A stretch of 64,000 nucleotides of DNA from NCBI GenBank assembly GCA_030685235.1, contig MU839088.1, positions 186,001 through 250,000 on the forward strand. Direction: 5' to 3'. The translations under genes and the position numbers were made by a program. Below, piece after piece: positions 62,244 to 64,000 of the stretch (positions are counted from its first letter, which is position 1; the number at the start of each line of letters is the position of its first letter). Origin of the DNA: Copromyces sp. CBS 386.78. Lineage: Eukaryota; Ascomycota; Sordariomycetes; Sordariales; Sordariaceae. The notes beneath the pieces are model-generated. The model did not search any database, was not told the DNA's origin, and saw nothing but the letters and a program-made list of their open reading frames with translations.

Positions 62244-62894
62244 GATGGCTGCTGAGTTGGATAGTTTTGCTGTCGGATAAAAGTTTGTCGGCCAGGGTTT
62301 CTGTGGTATTGGTATTTGACTGTGGTGTAGTGTGATGTGGTGCAATCAATAATTCAGTTGAGATCCAGCGAAAAAGGGAGACTGTGAGAGCGACTCCCAA
62401 AATCGACTCTCGCAAAAGTTTCATCCCCGGTAACGAAGCAAATCTGGAAGCCCAGGGTTCCCGTGTCGCTGCGAAAAAGCCCACAGGGGCGTTCCTGCAG
62501 TGAAAAAAGCGGGAGCGGGCACAGTGTCCATGGAAAGGTTCATCATCCGCTTTTCGTAAGATACAGAAGCTGATAGCGTAACTTACACGTACCGAATTTG
62601 ATACAAACCATTACATACACTACTCTGTACATCATCCGAGTAAAGGCTACTTACAAGGAAGAAGCTCCCGAAGCTCCTGGAGTCGGACGGCGGCCCCGCT
62701 ATCGGCAGTCCGCATGGCGACATTTCTACCCCAAGCAACCCCCCGAGATTGCGGCATCAGTCATCGGTTGAGTCAGGGTCGTCAACTATTTTGTTTTTCT
62801 TTCCTTTCAAGCTTGATCTAAAGGTACCTTGCGAGCTTACTTGACCCTTTCATCCCTCTTATACTACGTAATCAAGATTACATAGACAGACACA
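62244..62894. promoter_or_regulatory. Divergent promoter region trm8 / homoserine dehydrogenase
   Basis: 651 bp between two divergent start codons. It contains a TGAGTCA element at 62769-62775 and a pyrimidine-rich stretch (62790-62870) directly before the homoserine dehydrogenase start. No other gene is seen. Confidence 0.6.
62769..62775 (+). promoter_or_regulatory. TGAGTCA, candidate CPC1/Gcn4 site
   Basis: A perfect TGA(C/G)TCA palindrome-type site 120 bp upstream of the homoserine dehydrogenase ATG. CPC1, the Neurospora Gcn4 counterpart, activates amino-acid biosynthesis genes through this motif under general control, so the position is apt. Binding is inferred. Confidence 0.65.
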
Positions 62895-64000
62895 ATGGCC
62901 TCAGCTCGTCAAGTTAACATTGCCATCATCGGTAAGTAATCACACCAATCGCACCAGATCAGCCCCAGACCCTTCTAATCCTGCTTGTCTTCCCTCGCAG
63001 CTAACCTTGACCTCCCCATCATCCAGGCGCCGGCGGAGTAGGAAAGTGCTTCCTCTCCCAGCTCGAGTCGTTGGCCGCTCGCCGCCAGAACCAGAGGCTG
63101 GTGCTCACCTACATTGCCACCAGCAAGAAGGCCGTCTACAGCGACTCGTACTCGCCCATCGCCCTCGACAGCGTCGTCTCGACCCTCTCCTCGTCCTCGC
63201 AGGCGCCCCTCGCCCTCCCCAAGCTCGTCGACTACCTCGCCGCCTCGGGCACCAAGACCGTCCTCGTCGACAACACCAGTTCGCAGGACATCGCTGATGC
63301 GTACCCCAGCTTCCTCCGCCGCGGCATCAGCATCGTGACGCCCAACAAGAAGGCCTTTTCGGGTTCCTACAAGCTGTGGCAGGACATCTTCGCCGCCAAG
63401 GAGGAGGGCGGTGCGCTGCTGTATCATGAGGCCTCGTGCGGCGCTGGCCTGCCCGTCATTTCCACCATCAAGGACCTGGTCGAGACGGGCGACGAGGTGA
63501 CCAAGATCGAAGGTGTCTTCAGCGGCACCATGTCCTTCCTGTTCAACTCGTTCGCTCCGACATCGGGCTCGGGCGGCGGCAAGTGGTCCGCCGAGGTGGC
63601 CAAGGCCAAGGAGCTCGGCTACACGGAGCCCGACCCGCGCGACGACCTCAACGGTCTCGACGTTGCGCGTAAGCTGACCATCCTGGCCCGCTACGCCGGC
63701 CTCGAGGTCGAGTCGCCCACTTCTTTCCCCGTGCAGAGCCTGATCCCCAAGGAGCTCGAGTCGGTTGCCAGCGGCGACGAGTTCCTCGCCCGCCTGCCCG
63801 AGTTTGACGACCAGATGGAGCAGGTCAAGGCCGAGGCGCAGAAGGAGGGCAAGGTTGTCCGCTTCGTCGGCAGCATCGATGTGGCCAGCAAGCAGGTCAA
63901 GGTCGGGCTCGAGAAGTTTGACCTCTCTCACCCCATTGCTTCGCTCAAGGGCAGTGACAACATCATTAGCTTCTACACTAAGCGATATGGAAGCAACCCC
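62895..64000 (+). CDS. hom-1: Homoserine dehydrogenase (3' end beyond window)
   Basis: This cytosolic enzyme reduces aspartate semialdehyde to homoserine with NAD(P)H, the branch point toward threonine, isoleucine and methionine. Exon 1 is 62895-62931. A 95-bp intron (GTAAGT donor, CTAACC branch point, CATCCAG acceptor) leads to exon 2 from 63027, which is still open at 64000. The visible 337 codons cover most of a protein usually near 360-370 residues. The Rossmann loop is NIAIIGAGGVGKCF. Substrate-site motifs follow: TPNKKAFSG, YHEASCGAGLPVI, EGVFSGTMSFLFN, KELGYTEPDPRDDLNGLDVARK. The last visible residues are FYTKRYGSNP. The stop is outside the window. The symbol is by analogy with the Neurospora locus. 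Confidence 0.95.

Overview
The window looks like euchromatic DNA of a filamentous ascomycete, almost certainly a Neurospora species and most likely N. crassa. The signs are short introns with GTAAGT-type donors and CTAAC-type branch points, a dispersed 5S rRNA gene, ascomycete-specific proteins such as an AcuK/ERT1-type regulator, and large AT-rich stretches whose repeat copies differ only by C-to-T and G-to-A changes. That last pattern is the mark of repeat-induced point mutation (RIP). No lookups were possible, so family names rest on recognising motifs and gene structure.

Left arm (1-19 kb): ordinary housekeeping genes. They are an MPP10-like rRNA-processing factor (+), an Aip1-like actin-filament WD40 protein (-), an intron-bearing tRNA-Glu(CTC) (-), a Pab2/PABPN1-like nuclear poly(A)-binding protein (+), a Rsp5/NEDD4-type HECT ubiquitin ligase in seven exons (+), a membrane-anchored amidohydrolase (+), and a variant 5S rRNA gene (+).

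Middle (19.4-36.8 kb): a 17.4-kb nest of transposons with almost every boundary readable. A 780-bp inverted-repeat element with TA target duplication (Tc1/mariner-like) was split inside its right terminal repeat by a plus-strand Gypsy retrotransposon (266-bp LTRs, TTCGC duplication). That Gypsy was in turn hit by an antisense Gypsy (241-bp LTRs, ATCCG duplication), by a 735-bp MITE-like element with an 8-bp duplication and an internal 19-bp minisatellite, and by a 513-bp GC-rich insertion flanked by 13-bp direct repeats. The Gypsy bodies are heavily RIP-mutated. The two small inserts are not.

Right arm (36.8-64 kb): an AcuK/ERT1-like gluconeogenesis regulator (-), a 5.4-kb RIP-mutated Copia element (174-bp LTRs, CGATC duplication), a long gene-poor stretch, a DHA1-type MFS transporter in five exons (-), an Mdm1/SNX13-type PXA-RGS-PX protein (-), the tRNA m7G46 methyltransferase Trm8 (-), and the first 337 codons of homoserine dehydrogenase (+), cut by the window edge. 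A TGAGTCA site lies in the divergent trm8/homoserine dehydrogenase promoter and fits cross-pathway (CPC1/Gcn4) control.

The genes do not form a pathway cluster. The most informative part is the nested transposon block, which preserves an ordered insertion history and the boundary between RIP-mutated and unmutated DNA.
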